Assembly (NCBI GenBank): GCA_035610365.1
Contig: CM069432.1
Coordinates: forward strand, 260,211,177 to 260,275,176
Direction: 5' to 3'
Source of the DNA: Aquatica leii
Lineage: Eukaryota; Arthropoda; Insecta; Coleoptera; Lampyridae
Length of the DNA: 64,000 bases
The position numbers were made by a program, and so were the translations under genes. The first letter of the stretch is position 1. Every line of letters begins with the position of its first letter. The notes beneath the pieces were generated by a model, which searched no databases, was not told the DNA's origin, and worked only from the letters and a program-made list of their open reading frames with translations. Below, in pieces: positions 23,307 to 35,221 of this stretch.

Positions 23307-24235
23307 GACCGTGGTAGGCCAATGCACGCCAGCATCTCAAATTGTGAGTAGCGTGAAGTCTAACGAAGATACGTCGCCGAAGAAGTGTCCACAACATCTA
23401 TTGGACATTCTTACCACCAAATGCCAAAACTTCAGCCAAGACCAGCTGGCTAAAGTTAAAATGTTGATCCAACAGTATCAAGATGTGTTCGCACTGGAGA
23501 GTGGTTCCAAAGGAAGAACTAACGTGGTGAAACATAAAATTAATACCGGAGACGCTCGGACGATACGACAACATCCACACAGATTCACTTTGGCGAAAAG
23601 AGAGGAAGCCGATAAATAATTACGGATATGGAAAGAGATGGCGTGATTGAACCTTCAAGTAGCCCATGGGCATACCTTGTGGTGCTCGTAAAGAAGAAGG
23701 ATGGATCAACGAGGTTTTCCGTAGACTACAGACAGCTAAACGACGTGACCAGAAAGGACATCTACCCTTTACCCAGAATTGACGATACGTTAGACTCCAT
23801 GTCAGGATCCCAGTGGTTTTCTACGTTAGATTTAAAGAGTGGTTACTAGCAGGTAGAATTGGAACCAAGGATCGTGAAAAAACAGGTTTTACCATTGGAA
23901 CTGGTTTGTGACAGTTTACTGTGATACCCTTCGGCGTGTGTAACGCTCCTGCAACGTTCGAGCGTTTGATGGAGACCATCTTGAGCGGATTGTCTTGGAA
24001 GACGTGCTTGGTTTACCTAGACGACGTGATCGTGGTTGGAAGGTCGTTTGAAGAACACTTGAACAACTTGGAAGAAATGTTTCAGCGACTACGTGGGGCT
24101 ATTTTGAAACTGAGCCCAAAGAAGTGCCATGTATTGAAGAAGGAAGTGCAATACCTTGTCCACGTCGTATCTAGATATGGAGTAAAGACTGAGCCAGACA
24201 AAATCCGAAAGAAGAAAACGACCCTGAAATAAGAC
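23307..24235 (+). pseudogene. Gypsy element 2 reverse transcriptase
   Basis: A linker (23311-23619) leads into the RT fingers and palm (23628 on): [20 protein letters not shown], then [25 protein letters not shown] (first catalytic Asp), a stop at 23847-23849, a frame change near 23910, PFGVCNAPATFERLM, and VYLDDVIVVG (the catalytic YLDD, about 24009). It then breaks off near 24215. Key catalytic residues remain but the frame is disrupted at least twice. Confidence 0.85.
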
Positions 24236-25211
24236 TACTCCTGGACTGGAAAAAAAACGGTCGACGACCAACCTGGGAGGAAGTGAGCGCTTTGGGTAGA
24301 AACATCACAGCGTACTGGGCGCAGTGGGACTCTTTGATAGTAGAAGAGAGTCTGGAGGCACGGGAAAGAGACGACAGTTGGTAGTGCCAAAGAGCCGGAT
24401 GTCAGAAGCGTTGAAGCATCTCCACGATGGTACATCAGAAGGACACTTTGGCATTAAGAAGACATTAATGTCATATATCGCATATGAAAACCACCCAGAG
24501 GCAAGCCAAAAGTGGTCCACGTCGATCGTCTAGCCCCGTTTGCTGGCGATAACTACAATATACAAGTTCAGGTCCGAACCAGAGTAATAACTAGCAAAAC
24601 TAGAAATCAAGTCGAAGGAATGATCTTCGATGAGTTTATGAGCATATACGGAGGTTCTGAAAAAGCTAGGTTTGAAGTTACAACCAAGGAATAGCAAAAC
24701 CTGTTCCAAACACAACAAGATTACGCCATCGCACATTGCGTGAGCGAGGATTTTGATATGTCCAGAGGGGTTGCAGTTGTATTTAAAGAGAAGTTTGGGC
24801 AGCTAGATGAACTACGACGACAGGAACCGGCAGTCGGAAAGGTTTAAGACTACGTGGTGACAGACGCATTGTTTTCTATCTGGTCACCAAGAAATACTCA
24901 CATATAAACCGTTATACAAAAATCTCTGGCGAACATTATGGAATCTTAAGCTTGATTGTGGCTTAGATCAACTGAACTGAAGGACAGTTCGAAACATGTT
25001 GGAGGTCGTCCTCCGAAGAACAAACGTTCAAGTGTTGGTCTGTAGTTACCAACCAAAAGAATATCGGGTCGGGAAGAGTTCATTGACTGTTACTTTTTTG
25101 GTCAAGGAAGTTGCCAAAATGGAGGAAGCTGCCACTATCGCCACGATCCTTTCTACCGGTGTCGCATCCAGTATCCTGTTCTAGGACAGAACAGTCCTAA
25201 AAAGGGGGCAG
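24236..25211 (+). pseudogene. Gypsy element 2 pol remainder with large deletion
   Basis: Pieces include an RNase-H/integrase linker and the integrase zinc-binding start (VVPKSRMSEALKHLHDG... near 24380-24470), which jumps directly to an integrase C-terminal end (VHVDRLAPFAGD at 24512). The whole integrase catalytic core is missing. The rest (24600-25190) is untranslated 3' sequence with many stops, ending at the G-rich tract before the 3' LTR. Confidence 0.7.
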
Positions 25212-25467
25212 TGAAACGTTCGAGAAGTTATTCTCAAATTTCGAGAGCCTTCGCGAGGTTTTTGTACATTTACAGAACATTCGAGAAGGATTTCCAAAAT
25301 GTATAAATGCGGCACAAACAAATCAGAGGTCAGTTATTTCAGTAATTCGAAGACGGCAGTGTTAAGATTACTCCAGTTTAAATAAATAAGTGATTAACGC
25401 GTGTGAGATAAATAACTTGGTACACGTGACTTTAACGTAAACAATAAGTGTTAAACAAGTGTGTGAA
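25212..25467 (+). repeat. 3' LTR of Gypsy element 2, truncated
   Basis: TGAAACGTTCGAGAAG onward matches 16953-17230 with small indels. It breaks off near 25467, missing roughly 120-140 bases of the LTR end. Unrelated Penelope-like sequence follows directly, so either a later insertion or a deletion removed the end. Confidence 0.8.
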
Positions 25468-25468
25468 T

Positions 25469-25843
25469 TTATCCGCTTATATGCGATGCTATATACACCG
25501 GACCCTTGGAGATCTTCATGGTTGCGCCTCGTCGTCGGAAAGATGTTAACTTTCTTGTGTTGTTGAACACGGTGCTGATGTATTTCTTCAGGAGACGTCC
25601 TATTTTATCCGTACTTTTTTTGGTAAGAATGTTATCGTCAGAGCCTCTTCTCTCCTCGTAGGGTTTGGTTTTCTTTTGATGTTGCTGCTGGTATAACCAT
25701 CTCTTCTGAGCGCTGTATTTAGGTAGTTTATTCTTGGTATAGATGGTCTGGTTTGAATCTGGTGTATCTGGATGTTTATACGCTTTGTTTTTAAAGTGCT
25801 GGGTAGTGATGGAATTCCGCATGGAGGTATTTGTCAAACACAA
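25469..25843 (-). pseudogene. Penelope-like (PLE) fragment, region before GIY-YIG
   Basis: The minus-strand frame has KKSTDKIGRLLKKYISTVFN followed by TRKLTSF, resembling the linker between RT and GIY-YIG endonuclease in Penelope-like retroelements. The following text (GPVYIASH) may be the decayed start of the endonuclease. The upstream part is Lys/Gln-rich and not diagnostic. Assignment rests on one short conserved segment. Confidence 0.45.
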
Positions 25844-25869
25844 GAAAAGAAAACAACTTCAGGTAGCTG

Positions 25870-26510
25870 CTGCGGACCCTGTATGTCCTTGGATAGAAGT
25901 GATGCACTATAAATGAACCCGTCTGTCCGTGGTACTACCGACCCTCAAGTACTACTATGTAGTAGAGTTTCGTGCATGCTTACGGCATAAGACGATTTGC
26001 CATTAAATTGTACGTCTACCGCCGTTGTAGTACCTGAATACGAAAACGCATGTGGTAGTTTAGTCTTCGCTGATGTGCTAGAGTGTGGGTAGTCATACTG
26101 ATAGCGCGAGATTATCCTAACTAATTGGTAGGATCTCAATAAGACAAAACAAGAAATATCAACGCCCCCTGTTGGTTACTTAATGGCAAGAAACCAGTAA
26201 GAAACGTACTATCAAGATGCCTTACACTCGGACAATACATAAAAAAATAAACAAAAGGTAGTCAGAAACGACAATTTACACAATAAGTAAGCAGAAAGAC
26301 CATTTGAAACGTAGTGTGATAGTTGATAAGACGCGAACACCCAAACAGAAACAAGCAAATTGCTTAATAATAGAGAAGAAACAGCAATTTTTGGTGTTTA
26401 GTTTATTACAAACATGAAACGTAGCGTTACATTAAGTAATATAAGTACCAAAAATGCGTGTAATACTTGATCAAATACAAGAAATAAATTAACTACAAAT
26501 TCTCTAATTA
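25870..26510. other. Intergenic sequence between PLE fragment and zinc-finger gene
   Basis: No recognisable gene or repeat. 26261-26510 lies just downstream of the zinc-finger stop codon; no canonical AATAAA on the minus strand was seen close to the stop. Confidence 0.4.
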
Positions 26511-26514
26511 ACAA

Positions 26515-27777
26515 CTAATATTCGGGATCAAAATTTTCCAGTTTTATTGTACTACGAACTTCAGCAAACTCGGGCATTACTATTTCAGTGTAATCGTCAT
26601 CCCCGTTTTCATCTTTAACAACAGTCGGTGTGTTAGATTCTTCCTCACTTACACATTCTTCTTTTATAATGACTTCTTCAATTCGGTGTTTAATGCTTTC
26701 GTTGTCATCCTTTTTGAAGTGTGTTTTCAAATGCTCTTTCCATTTTGATCTTTGTATTTCTGTGAAATTACATTGGGTGCAATTAAATTTAGGTTTTTCG
26801 TTATGTAGTTTTTTATGTTTTCGTAAAAGACTTGGTTGTGATGTACAATAGTCGCATTGTAAGCATTTAAATGGTTTTTCGTTGCTGTGTGTGCGCATAT
26901 GACTAATTAAACTAGATTTTTGCACGCCACTGTAATTGCATAAATCGCATTTAAACGGTTTCTCTCCAGAATGTATCAAAGAGTGTCTTTTAAAATCTCC
27001 TTTTCTAATTGCACTGAAATCACACTGGTTGCATTTAAACGGTTTCTCACCAGTGTGCGTCATTATATGTAAATCTAATAAAACTTTTTTTGTTGCACGA
27101 TAGTTACAATCTTGACATTTAAATGGTTTTTCGCCCGTGTGTGTTTTCGTATGATTCTTTAAACTGTCTAATCTCGTGCAGCTAAAATTACAATAATCAC
27201 ATTTAAATATTTTATCACCAGTGTGTGTTCGCAAGTGTAGTTTTAAAGTGTACTTTCTCAGAGCACTGTATTCACATTGATTGCACTTGTACGGTTTTAT
27301 TCCCAGATGAATTCTTTCATGCCTCCTTAAGTCCACAGCACTAATTGCACGATATTCACATTGTTCGCATTTGTACTTACGCTCGATTATGTGGGTTCGC
27401 ATATGTAAATGTAAGTTTTTCCGCTCTAAAGAGCTAAAGTCGCACAATTTACATTTATGTTCACCCTCATAATGAACGTTTTTTATATGACTATTTAGTG
27501 TACTACGAAGAGCTGCACTGTAATTACACTTGGTACACGCAAATGGTCTTTCGCCAGTATGGGTGCGCATGTGATATTTTAAGCAACTTCTTTGAAGGCT
27601 GCTGTAATCGCATAAACTGCATTTGAAGGGTCTTTCGGTGCTGCAGTCTTCTTCGAGTATGTGTTCGACTCGAACTACTTTATTGTTTTTAAGCGAATTC
27701 ATTATAAGGTTCGTCGTATTAAAAGCTTCTGAAGGAACATTGAACTTTTTTTCATTTAAATTTTGTATTTTTTCCAT
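26515..27777 (-). CDS. C2H2 zinc-finger protein with 11 fingers
   Basis: An intact 420-residue reading frame. A 50-residue N-terminus without a recognised ZAD or BTB domain is followed by 11 regularly spaced C2H2 fingers (residues about 53-360). Each has the form F/Y-x-C-x2-C-x12-H-x3-5-H; the second has a four-residue histidine spacing. Linkers are mostly TGEKPF type (for example HTGERPFAC, HTGEKPFKC). The tail (361-420) is acidic (KEECVSEEESNTP... and NGDDDYTEIVMPEF). This architecture indicates a sequence-specific DNA-binding nuclear factor; the C-x2-C-[DN]-[YF]-S style fingers are common in insect and crustacean multi-finger proteins. The target is unknown and an ortholog could not be named. 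The ATG at 27777 is the first in frame; extra non-coding exons are possible. Confidence 0.85.
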   Translation of the reverse strand: MEKIQNLNEKKFNVPSEAFNTTNLIMNSLKNNKVVRVEHILEEDCSTERPFKCSLCDYSSLQRSCLKYHMRTHTGERPFACTKCNYSAALRSTLNSHIKNVHYEGEHKCKLCDFSSLERKNLHLHMRTHIIERKYKCEQCEYRAISAVDLRRHERIHLGIKPYKCNQCEYSALRKYTLKLHLRTHTGDKIFKCDYCNFSCTRLDSLKNHTKTHTGEKPFKCQDCNYRATKKVLLDLHIMTHTGEKPFKCNQCDFSAIRKGDFKRHSLIHSGEKPFKCDLCNYSGVQKSSLISHMRTHSNEKPFKCLQCDYCTSQPSLLRKHKKLHNEKPKFNCTQCNFTEIQRSKWKEHLKTHFKKDDNESIKHRIEEVIIKEECVSEEESNTPTVVKDENGDDDYTEIVMPEFAEVRSTIKLENFDPEY

Positions 27778-27879
27778 TTTTGTTTGTTTACATTTGTGTG
27801 ATAAAAATGCAGTGTTGCCAAGTAAATTATATACATGGTCGGCACGTAATAATCATGTTGGAACTTTTATTGAGATTAA

Positions 27880-28384
27880 GTGAAAGATCGTTCTCTAACC
27901 CTCCTCACACAACAAAAGTAAATCGTGGCTTTTATTTAAGTAGAACTTGTTAAATCTTTGGAACCCGCAGTAGAATGAGAAGAATAACAGGCGAAGAAAC
28001 CCCTCTGTTCCTCTAACTCTAACTGAATGTAAATTGATGTAAATGCAAGATCATTACATAATTTAGATTTATCAAACAATCAGTTTATAATCAAAGATAT
28101 CAATATACATCGGAAAGTTAAGACATCTCAAATTTAAGTCAATTAAACGAATGCACAGATATATGATAATAGGTTTAAATTCCAACACACAAACACGTGT
28201 GCAAACATCATTAATTATACAGAAAAAGACTTATTGAACTGACGGCCTGCCAGTTGGTACTGAGGTCCTAGTTATGGAAACAACCCAGCTATATTAGTTG
28301 AAGGGTCGGGACAAACAAACAAGGGTCAAAAACACATATAAAAATAAAAACAACAATATATATCAAATAAATGATGTAGGGACC
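27880..28384. other. Intergenic region upstream of the zinc-finger gene
   Basis: AT-rich, nothing recognisable. It should contain the zinc-finger gene promoter, but no clear motif stood out. Confidence 0.4.
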
Positions 28385-28700
28385 ATTCAGGAAGTAACCT
28401 ACCGCAAATTTAATACATAAAAGCAGGCACTTTTGTATATATCATATACCCAAAATACACTACTTTAAATAAATAAAAGCAGGATTCAATCAGGAAACAA
28501 CCTGCGACCGAACCATGTTTGCCTCTCATAGTAAATAAAATATTAGATTACACTTTACAAGACTGGTCTTTTCTTTGTTATCAAATCCACGACAATCACC
28601 ATGAATAGGTAAATTTTTCGATCAAAAAGATGTCTTAAATTTGACCAACTTTTATATCATCAAATTATAAACGTATAAAAAACAAATAATTTATTAATCG
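28385..28700 (+). repeat. Dispersed repeat family R, copy 2
   Basis: Collinear with 16225-16570 (shared blocks listed there). It ends shortly before the R1-like LINE fragment. Confidence 0.6.
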
Positions 28701-28799
28701 TATTACGTTGCTTTGTCAAGCTCCCTGTTCCACTAAGTTATCTTGTTGGGGGTTCGTTTGACAGTTTTTGGGCAGCTTGCTTCAAATGCGGAAATACTG

Positions 28800-30010
28800 T
28801 TTATCATTAGTTCTAGCTCATGAGTTGATCTTGCAACTGTGGGACAGTCCCTGATTGACAATGCCCATCATGCCCAAATAAGATCCAGATCTCCGTTGCA
28901 AAGCAATTTCCGACAAGACTGGGTGGTCACTAGCGATGATTTAGCCGCAGTGGCTTGCAAAATTCCTCAGAATAAAGCTCCTGGACTTGACGGAATATAC
29001 TGTAATGTTTTGCGAACAGTTGTTCTAGATTCTCTCTCATCTACGATCGTTAGCCTGTTCAACTCCGGTATAAAAATTGGTTATTTTCCTACCAGTTGGA
29101 AAGCTGGTAAGCTAATCATTATTCTCAAACCAGGAAAGAAGGATTTCGCCAACCTCAACTCGTATAACTTTGTTATCTAAACTTTTCGAAAGGACACTTC
29201 TGAAAAAGATACATGACGACATTCGCCGAACATTTCCAAGTAGAGACTAGCTATATTAATGGACATCTCTGGAGCGTTCAGCAACGTATGGTGGCTCTCT
29301 ATAATCGAAACTCTCGTCGTTAAGAGAGTACCTGCCGACGCTACGCGCGTAATTCGTAGCTACTTGTCGAATAGATTGATAATATATTCTGCGAACGTTT
29401 TACGTTCAACCTTCAACAAACGACTGACGAAAGGCTTCGATAAGGCTCGGTTTTTGGGCCGACTTTGTGGAACTTGGTTGTAAATGATCTCCTAGACAAA
29501 GACTTACCAGCAGACTGCGACATTTTCGCTTATACGGACGACATCACCGTCACAGTGTCCGCAAATTCTCGATGATACTTGGAGGCAAAATCTAACATGT
29601 GCCTAAATATTGTGACTAGCTGAGCTGGCAGCAATAAACTAATATGAGATCCATCACTGCGTCTCTACAATACTCCTGTCCGTAGGGTCTTCGAATTCAA
29701 GTACCTCAGACTATTGCTCGACGACAAGCTGAGTTTTGTTAAACATTGCGCTTTCCTGGTTGACAAGTCTAAGAGCGTCTTGCACTTGTTCTACAAATAC
29801 TCACGGCTGAAATGGAACCTTCACAAACATCCTTCGAATATCTTCGACAATGCAGTCATTCCCATGCTCACTTATGGCTTAGACAATTGCTACCACAGAC
29901 TTCGACATTCCCATGTGGTCAGGAAACTGGCCTCGCTGTAATCATTCTACGAGGATAAGCCGAAAGGCATGTGCCTCGCTGAACCGCGTGCTCTCGAAGC
30001 ACGTTCCGTT
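28800..30010 (+). pseudogene. R1-like non-LTR retrotransposon reverse transcriptase, 5'- and 3'-truncated
   Basis: Broken frames show RT blocks in order: KIPQNKAPGLDGI (28960-29000), PTSWKAGKLIIILKPGKKD (about 29088-29145), MDISGAFSNVWWLSIIETL (29259 on, first catalytic Asp region), a GP.LWNLVVNDLL-like block (about 29455-29495), and YTDDITV (about 29532-29552, the catalytic block with T in place of A of YADD). A FKYL-like and HVHLLxYKY-like post-RT part continues to about 29940. The 'DISGAFDNVWW' wording is characteristic of the R1/LOA group. At least four frameshifts or stops. Confidence 0.75.
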
Positions 30011-33000
30011 ACCTAGCCCATCCAACTGAGTCTTAACCAGACTTGTTCTTTTAAATGAAACATTTTCTTTTTCTTACTTATCCTATTGTGGTGAACTTGT
30101 ACCAAGCAAGTTTGGGTGGTTTGGTGGATGCACATTGTAACGTGTAAATTCGTATTTGGGCATAAATCCGCCTGATAGTTAGGCAACTTGCCTTTAAAAG
30201 TGTGAAATACTTGACCTCGAACTATATTATTCAAGTTATGCTCGCAGAGGGCGCTCGAGAGTAGTCGGCCATCTACGAAATTCACTTTATTTGGTGGTTT
30301 GCGGTGTAATGGATGTGGCAGAGACGGATGGAAATCCTTAATGAATCCGATTAAATGTCCTATGTATCAAACAAAATATATACGTATTTTGACGTAAAAT
30401 CGTAAAGTATAGCTCTTTTGTTTCTTCGTATCTGTTGGAGTTTTCTTCCGAGCTCCTTCGAAGCTTTCTGGTTGAGTTCTCTTTGTATCACTGTGCTTAT
30501 GAAGTAATCAACGTAGCGGAGTAAAGGATCCCAGTGGCTTGATGGCGCTTTTCTACAGTTTGGGGTTTAAAAGCGAGGTGACCTGGTAAAGGATTTATAC
30601 CACAAACAACAAAAAAAACTCGGAACGCAAAGGTATTTATAAGTATCGTTAAGCGTAAGTTTGGAACCTCGAGAGGCCACGAGACCTCGACCCACTTTCG
30701 TCCACTCGCTTCGGGGTCATGACTGCTGCTTGCGCTGCATCACGAGTAATGAACAGTGCACCTTACGCTGCGGATAAATTAAATGAAATCAGTACGGACT
30801 TCGCAATTAAATTAATCTTGTCTTGAACTTTGCTTTTTGTACATTCTGTACGCCTAATTTACTGCATTTGATTCTGTTTAATTACCATATTTAACGTAAA
30901 TTTTGATTTGCGTAATTATGTTTGAGTACCATATTTATCGTAAATTTTTGCTCGACTTAACTAGTTTTAATTACTATATTTAACGTGAATCTTAATGTAA
31001 TTGCTTGTGTATTTAATGACTATATTTAACGTAACTTACTAATTTTTTTATAACGTAAAAGAAAAATTTCAATCTAGAAGGTGCGGGAATTGTAAAGGGT
31101 ACAGATTTGGCAACTCGCAACGCATTATTTGTCGTAAACTAATTGAATGACAATTTTGCTACCGGTCGTGAACTTGACGTCAAGGACCACGGGCGGTGTT
31201 AATTTTTTTAATGCTCACGCGCGATCACGGGTGGGTATACTACCGGTTACGGAAATATACTTTAAACATTAGCGCATAATTTGTTGCTTCCAGAGTCTAT
31301 TTTAGACCTGCTTTAATCTTATATTCTATTTTACAATCTTTTGTGTTATGTAAGTTATTTGATCTTGTGATTATACCAGTGGCGTAACCGTCGAATGGTT
31401 CTTTCCGTTCCAGAATTTGCTGTTAATCTATATATACTCAATAAATGATTATTGTTTATTCTAGCTATATTTCTTTTGGGGGACCTCGGGTCTAGGATCT
31501 CCTTTTCTCTTACCTAGACTGTTTATCTTCGACTAAAATTCGAGAAGAGGTGGCGCATTCGGGCATTTCGCTTACCAAAGAAAACTCTGTTCCTTTCGAT
31601 TTTCTTTTACCCGACGACCATCTACGGTGAGGCTAGCTAGCTAACTTAATAAAACTTTTTTTTTCTTTTTTTTTCTCCATCTCCCCCATTGGAACATAAC
31701 AACATTCTCCTCCCCTTCCTCCTCCATTCTTCTCCTCCCTCTCCTTCTCCATTCTCCTCCTCCCCCAGAGGTTTTTTAAGGTTTGACGTTCCTACTAGCC
31801 ACTCTCTGGTTGCTTCGTCTGCGTACGTTTTTTTTCAGGAATCCCGCTTTATGGATACATTCCTGAAAACGTGGAGAAGCTTGTCCCTTCTCCAATTTGT
31901 CAATCCATCCGAGTATCGAGGTTTTTATGACCTCGGATTCTTCAGTACTGATGGTATTTTTAAGGAACCTTTTTGGTATGATTGCAAGAGCAATTTCCGT
32001 GAGAGTGTCCCTGAATGTATTTTTTTGGGTTTCTTCGACCTCTCGACTTCGCTTTACCAGTCGTTTTTGTGACGCCGGTGTGGTGTTGCTAGAAAGGTTG
32101 CGTTTTTGCGCCCTTGTTGTTCGGGCAGTTGTTACAGTTGCGTTTGCCGTCTGGTGTCGCTGCCTGTAAGAAAGCCTAAACTCAACCTTATAAAATTAGG
32201 TTAGGTTTAGACTTTCTTACGAACCCGGCTCAGCATCCTGTCGCTCGTCACTCATAAAAAGGGGAGAGGAGTGCGGCCGACGCCGTGACACGCGGCGACC
32301 GCAAGCGAATGGAACGGGGCACGAGCACTGCCCGGACGGGACGTATGAGGCGAGGCTGGTCTCTTTAATAAAGCAAGTATAGGTTAACGGGGCCAAACCG
32401 CATCGCTTCTGACGCGATCGGGATAGACACTAGATCTTTTCTTGCTCAAGAAAAAAACGCTACAGTTAGGACTCAACGGAGAACGAGCTGCGAAAATCGT
32501 ACATCGTCGCCCTCTTGGGCGAGGGGCTGCTCTATCTGTGCCTGAGAGATGCGGCCTGGAGGGGACACGCCGCCTAGACGGGACGCGGTCGTAGCTTCTT
32601 TCGATGAATAGTCAACTAGAATTAATTTAGGGAAGGCAGATCGTAGATTGTTGACAAAGTCTAACGGCACCAAAGGACAAGAGTGACGCGAACGGGCGCT
32701 AAGTGCGGGTAGCGTCACGCAAACGCCAAAGTGCGGCAGTGATGCCACGGGGCCTACGAAGTGTTGAGTGCGTTGGGACAACTTTGTTGCGGTCTTAGGT
32801 TAAGCAAAATGGATTTTTAATTTATTTTATTTTTTACCTTATGTTTTACTTTATGTTTATTTAATTAATTATCAACTTTATTTGTTTTATTTCATTTTAT
32901 TTGTTGTATTTGATTTCGTACTTTATTATTACATTACTTGAACTACTTAATTTTGTTTATTCGCCTTCATTTATTTAATTAATCTTATTTTGTTTTGTTT

Positions 33001-34140
33001 TGTTTTTACTTTGATTTCGTTTTCTTTCGTTTGACTTAGCCGATAAGGTAGCATAAGTTAGTTTAGCTAGTAAGTGGACGAGCTGGAAGGAAATGCAGCG
33101 AAGCTAGATACACCAAAAGGAGCATCTAGTTTCGACCGAGAGGTCTTGCTGCAAAATGTAATCCGGAAAGTTACAGCGAGAGGGACTAAGCAGGTTAGAA
33201 TTAGTTTTCTTTTAGATTATGTAATTTTAGGCAAGAAATAAATAGGATTAAGTAGAAAATTCCTGTATTTGTGATGTAATACCGATTCAGGAGGAGCTGC
33301 TTGCGCTTCCTATTCTCTTTGTTTTTTAAGCTTTCGCCTTGCCGCCCCCAAAAGCTTTTTAGGCTTTTTGGGTTCGCGCTCAGCATCAGCCGATATTTCT
33401 GAGTTCTGCTCAGAGTCTTTCTCTTTTTTTTTAAATTTTGGGTCGGTGGTTCCATATATGTTCCCACGAGTACGGAGGCACGGAAGGTCGCCGTCCGCAG
33501 TGCTCCGATACGCACGAAAGGCTGTATACAACGGGGTTTGCCTGCTGCCCCGAGGTTGGAACTAGTGACGACTGGTCTTCTATTCAATCACGTATCTATC
33601 GGCCTGGTCTTCCCTACCTTAGATTTCAGTTTTTGGTGAGGTTGTTTTCCTCTTGGTCCAAATAATTAAGCCAAGACCTCCCAGCACTGCTTGCCCGTGA
33701 GACATGTCCACAGTAGCAACAAGTTTGGGTTTGGCTGCCGTGCTTGCTAATCAAAACCAGCAGAGCAGCGACAGGCATCGTTACCCCAGTGTTGGCTCTT
33801 GCCCTGACATTACAGCTTAAGCTAGGAGAGTTGCTTTACGTGACAGTAGTATTGGAGTAGGTGCGGGTTTTAGGCCGCGACGCCAACACCTGCCAAGATA
33901 AACAGGGTTGTCTCGGGTCAGCTGGTGAGGCTGCGTACCGTTACATCCTATCTACCCTCCTATCCACCACCTGGAGACGCGCCCGATGTAGCTCAACCCA
34001 CGTTAGCTTTGGTTAGCTTACTAACATATTTAGTTACACACCTTAACGTGCGCAACCCTCTCTTAAAAGAAAGGATGCGCAAACAAATTTGTAGTTATCG
34101 TTCTTTCCGCCAGATGACGATGTTTTTCTAATTTCGCGCG
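30010..34140. other. Unresolved repeat-like region with GC-rich patches
   Basis: No gene could be supported. Features seen: GC-richer islands (30660-30780, 32210-32780, 33440-34010); a polypyrimidine tract at about 31648-31766; a hairpin (32167-32181 with 32205-32219) in front of a GC-rich block; and a Lys-rich minus-strand frame near 33310-33590. The mix suggests several decayed retroelements of families I could not name. Confidence 0.35.
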
Positions 34141-34180
34141 TCTTTAATTAGATTTAAGTTTAAACTGTATCATCTCACCG
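34040..34180 (+). repeat. Dispersed repeat, related to 16040-16180
   Basis: Shares 'tgcgcaaccc', 'gtagttat.cttctttc', 'taatttcg.gcgtctttaatt' and 'gatttaa.tttaaact.gatcatctca' with 16040-16180 in the same orientation. Confidence 0.55.
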
Positions 34181-35221
34181 TCTATTAAGAAATGCAGTTT
34201 TTAGTTTTAAAATATCTAATGACAAATAATTAAAAAAGTCCCAAGCCATAGTTTTTATAATTTGCAAAGAAACATCGGATTAAAACAAAATTACATGTTA
34301 GATGAAGAGCATTTTTTAATTACCAAGATTGAACGTCGGTTCTGTTGAAAATGCTAGACAGAACCCAATAAAAAAGTATGAGTTTCTGCCTGGCCGAATA
34401 TAAGTATGCGAAACAAACATTCCTCATACAAACAGGTAGAAAACGTTTTTGAAAATACAATTTTTTGTGTATTAATACGGAATTCCAGATACATTAGCAG
34501 GTGTATTCTGGATACACTTGCATAGGATACCAGAAATTAAACAAAACTGAAACTACTAATGCTGTTATGTAATGCAGCTCACAATGTTCCTAAGTAACCA
34601 TAAATAATCAATGACGTTAAATAAACGTAACTGCCATTTCCTGCGAGTTACAGTCATTAAATGTTAGTCTTCTTATTGGTTAAATTACACGCAAAACCTG
34701 TTTACTATTTTGTGTTATTATCGTTTTGTAATTTCCGCATTTTTTTAGTATTTAATTTGTATAATCTTATGCAACAAAAAAATAGTGTAAACTTAAATTT
34801 CTTAATTAAGTTTTCACATACTCAAATTTCTTACTAATAAAGTACTCGTAGATGTGTGGGGTACGTTATAAAGGTACTACTCTAATAACGTATATAAGTG
34901 ATCTATTAAAAACGTGACCGGGTTGGTTGGGAATGTACTATAAAATTCAAAATTTTCAACTACCTTAGTACCGGAATATTTTCTTGTTTAAATCGTACTT
35001 ATTACATCTTATTTGTTTATTTTTTTAGTTACTTTAGAATTTACTTTTTTTGTAAATATGTTATTTTTGCAGATTTACTACATCAAATGTATCATTATAA
35101 AATGTATTTTTCTAAGATGTAGACTACCATCACTATACAAAAAAATTTGAATCGCCCTGTATACTTTTCATAGGTGTAGTGGATGTACAGGGTGACTAAC
35201 AAACCATAATAATAAATTAAA
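34181..35221. other. AT-rich intergenic region upstream of dynactin subunit 5
   Basis: No gene or repeat recognised; the DCTN5 promoter should lie in its last few hundred bases. Confidence 0.4.

Larger units (their letters stand above)
16953..25467 (+). mobile_element. Ty3/Gypsy element 2, with nested pogo-like and Helentron-like insertions
   Basis: Order: 5' LTR 16953-17345; leader; pogo-like transposon B (17531-20496); gag (about 20527-21690); protease region (to about 22280); Helentron-like insertion (about 22280-23300); RT (23307-24235); a compressed remainder of pol (24236-25190); G-rich tract AAAAAGGGGGCAG; and 3' LTR 25212-25467, cut short. RNase H and the integrase catalytic core are missing. 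Many stops and frameshifts make it non-functional. Confidence 0.85.

Noticed and set aside
32190..32206. TTAGGTTAGG resembling the insect telomere repeat
   Set aside because: Only two units, and they form part of a hairpin; far too short to indicate telomeric DNA.
33201..33587. Lys/Arg-rich minus-strand frame considered as LINE ORF1
   Set aside because: Basic composition alone is not diagnostic; no zinc knuckle or RRM could be seen.
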